Assembly (NCBI RefSeq): GCF_000518485.1
Contig: NZ_JADR01000008.1
Span: 1-64,000, forward strand
Direction: 5' to 3'
Source of the DNA: Olleya marilimosa CAM030
GTDB taxonomy: Bacteria; Bacteroidota; Bacteroidia; Flavobacteriales; Flavobacteriaceae
DNA: 64,000 nt
In this document: positions 63,927 through 64,000 of the stretch, one piece after another
How positions within the stretch are numbered: position 1 is the stretch's first letter
How the letters are laid out: each line of letters starts with the position of its first letter
Made by a program: the position numbers and the translations under genes
Notes under the pieces: model-generated
Database searches by the model: none
What the model was told of the DNA's origin: nothing
Seen by the model: the letters and a program-made list of their open reading frames with translations, nothing else

Positions 63927-64000
63927 TGGGTAACAATGTACAAAAACTAAACCAAACTTGTAACAAATTGTTGGTCTAGTAGACTAATATAAATATTACA

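Overview
The window is about 64 kb of AT-rich chromosomal DNA from a member of the Bacteroidetes, most likely a marine Flavobacteriaceae. Four signs point there: a type IX secretion (T9SS) C-terminal sorting domain and a PorP/SprF protein; a short primary sigma factor (287 aa) together with promoter-like TAnnTTTG boxes; flavobacterial families such as DUF6089, DUF5686, DUF2797, 2TM and OmpH pairs; and A-rich regions upstream of starts in place of Shine-Dalgarno sites. Nearly everything is core genome. I found no prophage, insertion sequence, integrase, CRISPR array, restriction system or recognisable defence island, and no gap longer than 300 bases lacks a gene.

Layout. 1-4000: end of a T9SS type B cargo protein, dodecin, an Nfu-type Fe-S protein, PorP/SprF and a SIMPL protein. 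4079-7560: TPR sensor kinase, LytTR regulator and a gamma carbonic anhydrase, followed by the first copy of a ~90-nt interspersed repeat. 7648-10690: small unknowns, DUF2797 and GH3. 10911-14368 (minus): tig, clpP, clpX, with a strong hairpin between tig and clpP. 14500-16359 (minus): holin-like membrane protein, hydrolase, pdxJ. 16453-24741 (plus): CBS protein, nadK, DUF6089, uppS, bamA, two ompH genes and murI, an envelope-biogenesis run. 24887-29667 (minus): rpsU, rpoD, AsmA, queuosine-precursor transporter. 29740-33814 (plus): folK fused to a deoxynucleoside kinase, GyrI-like protein, MG2-like secreted protein preceded by a (CAAT)6 repeat. 33822-37346: trmH, mutS, tRNA-Gly, tRNA-Leu. 37478-41809: lipoprotein, Kdo transferase, DegT aminotransferase, second copy of the repeat, galE. 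41843-50907 (mostly minus): lspA, fabD, FAD oxidoreductase, membrane-anchored DHFR, thyA, nucleoside transporter, bifunctional nuclease. 51022-56560: etfA/etfB divergent from pdhB across a 242-bp region holding three inverted repeats, then DUF5686. 56751-64000: a 24-codon upstream ORF overlapping a methyltransferase, soluble and membrane pyrophosphatases, APP1-like phosphatase, a second deoxynucleoside kinase and an unknown secreted protein.

Functional themes. Envelope assembly: BamA, two Skp/OmpH chaperones, UppS, MurI, LspA, Kdo transferase and GalE. Thymidylate, folate and nucleoside metabolism: FolK-dNK, DHFR, ThyA, CNT transporter and a separate dNK. Protein quality control: Tig, ClpP, ClpX. 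Energy metabolism: ETF, PDH E1-beta and two pyrophosphatases.

Most interesting items: the paired ~90-nt repeat; the 2TM-DHFR fusion; the perfect 18-bp palindrome between etfB and pdhB; terminator-like hairpins placed just before clpP and the bifunctional nuclease gene; the FolK-dNK fusion with an altered DR motif; and the small ORF overlapping the methyltransferase start. No clearly new multi-gene system is visible, and several of these traits may be lineage-wide.
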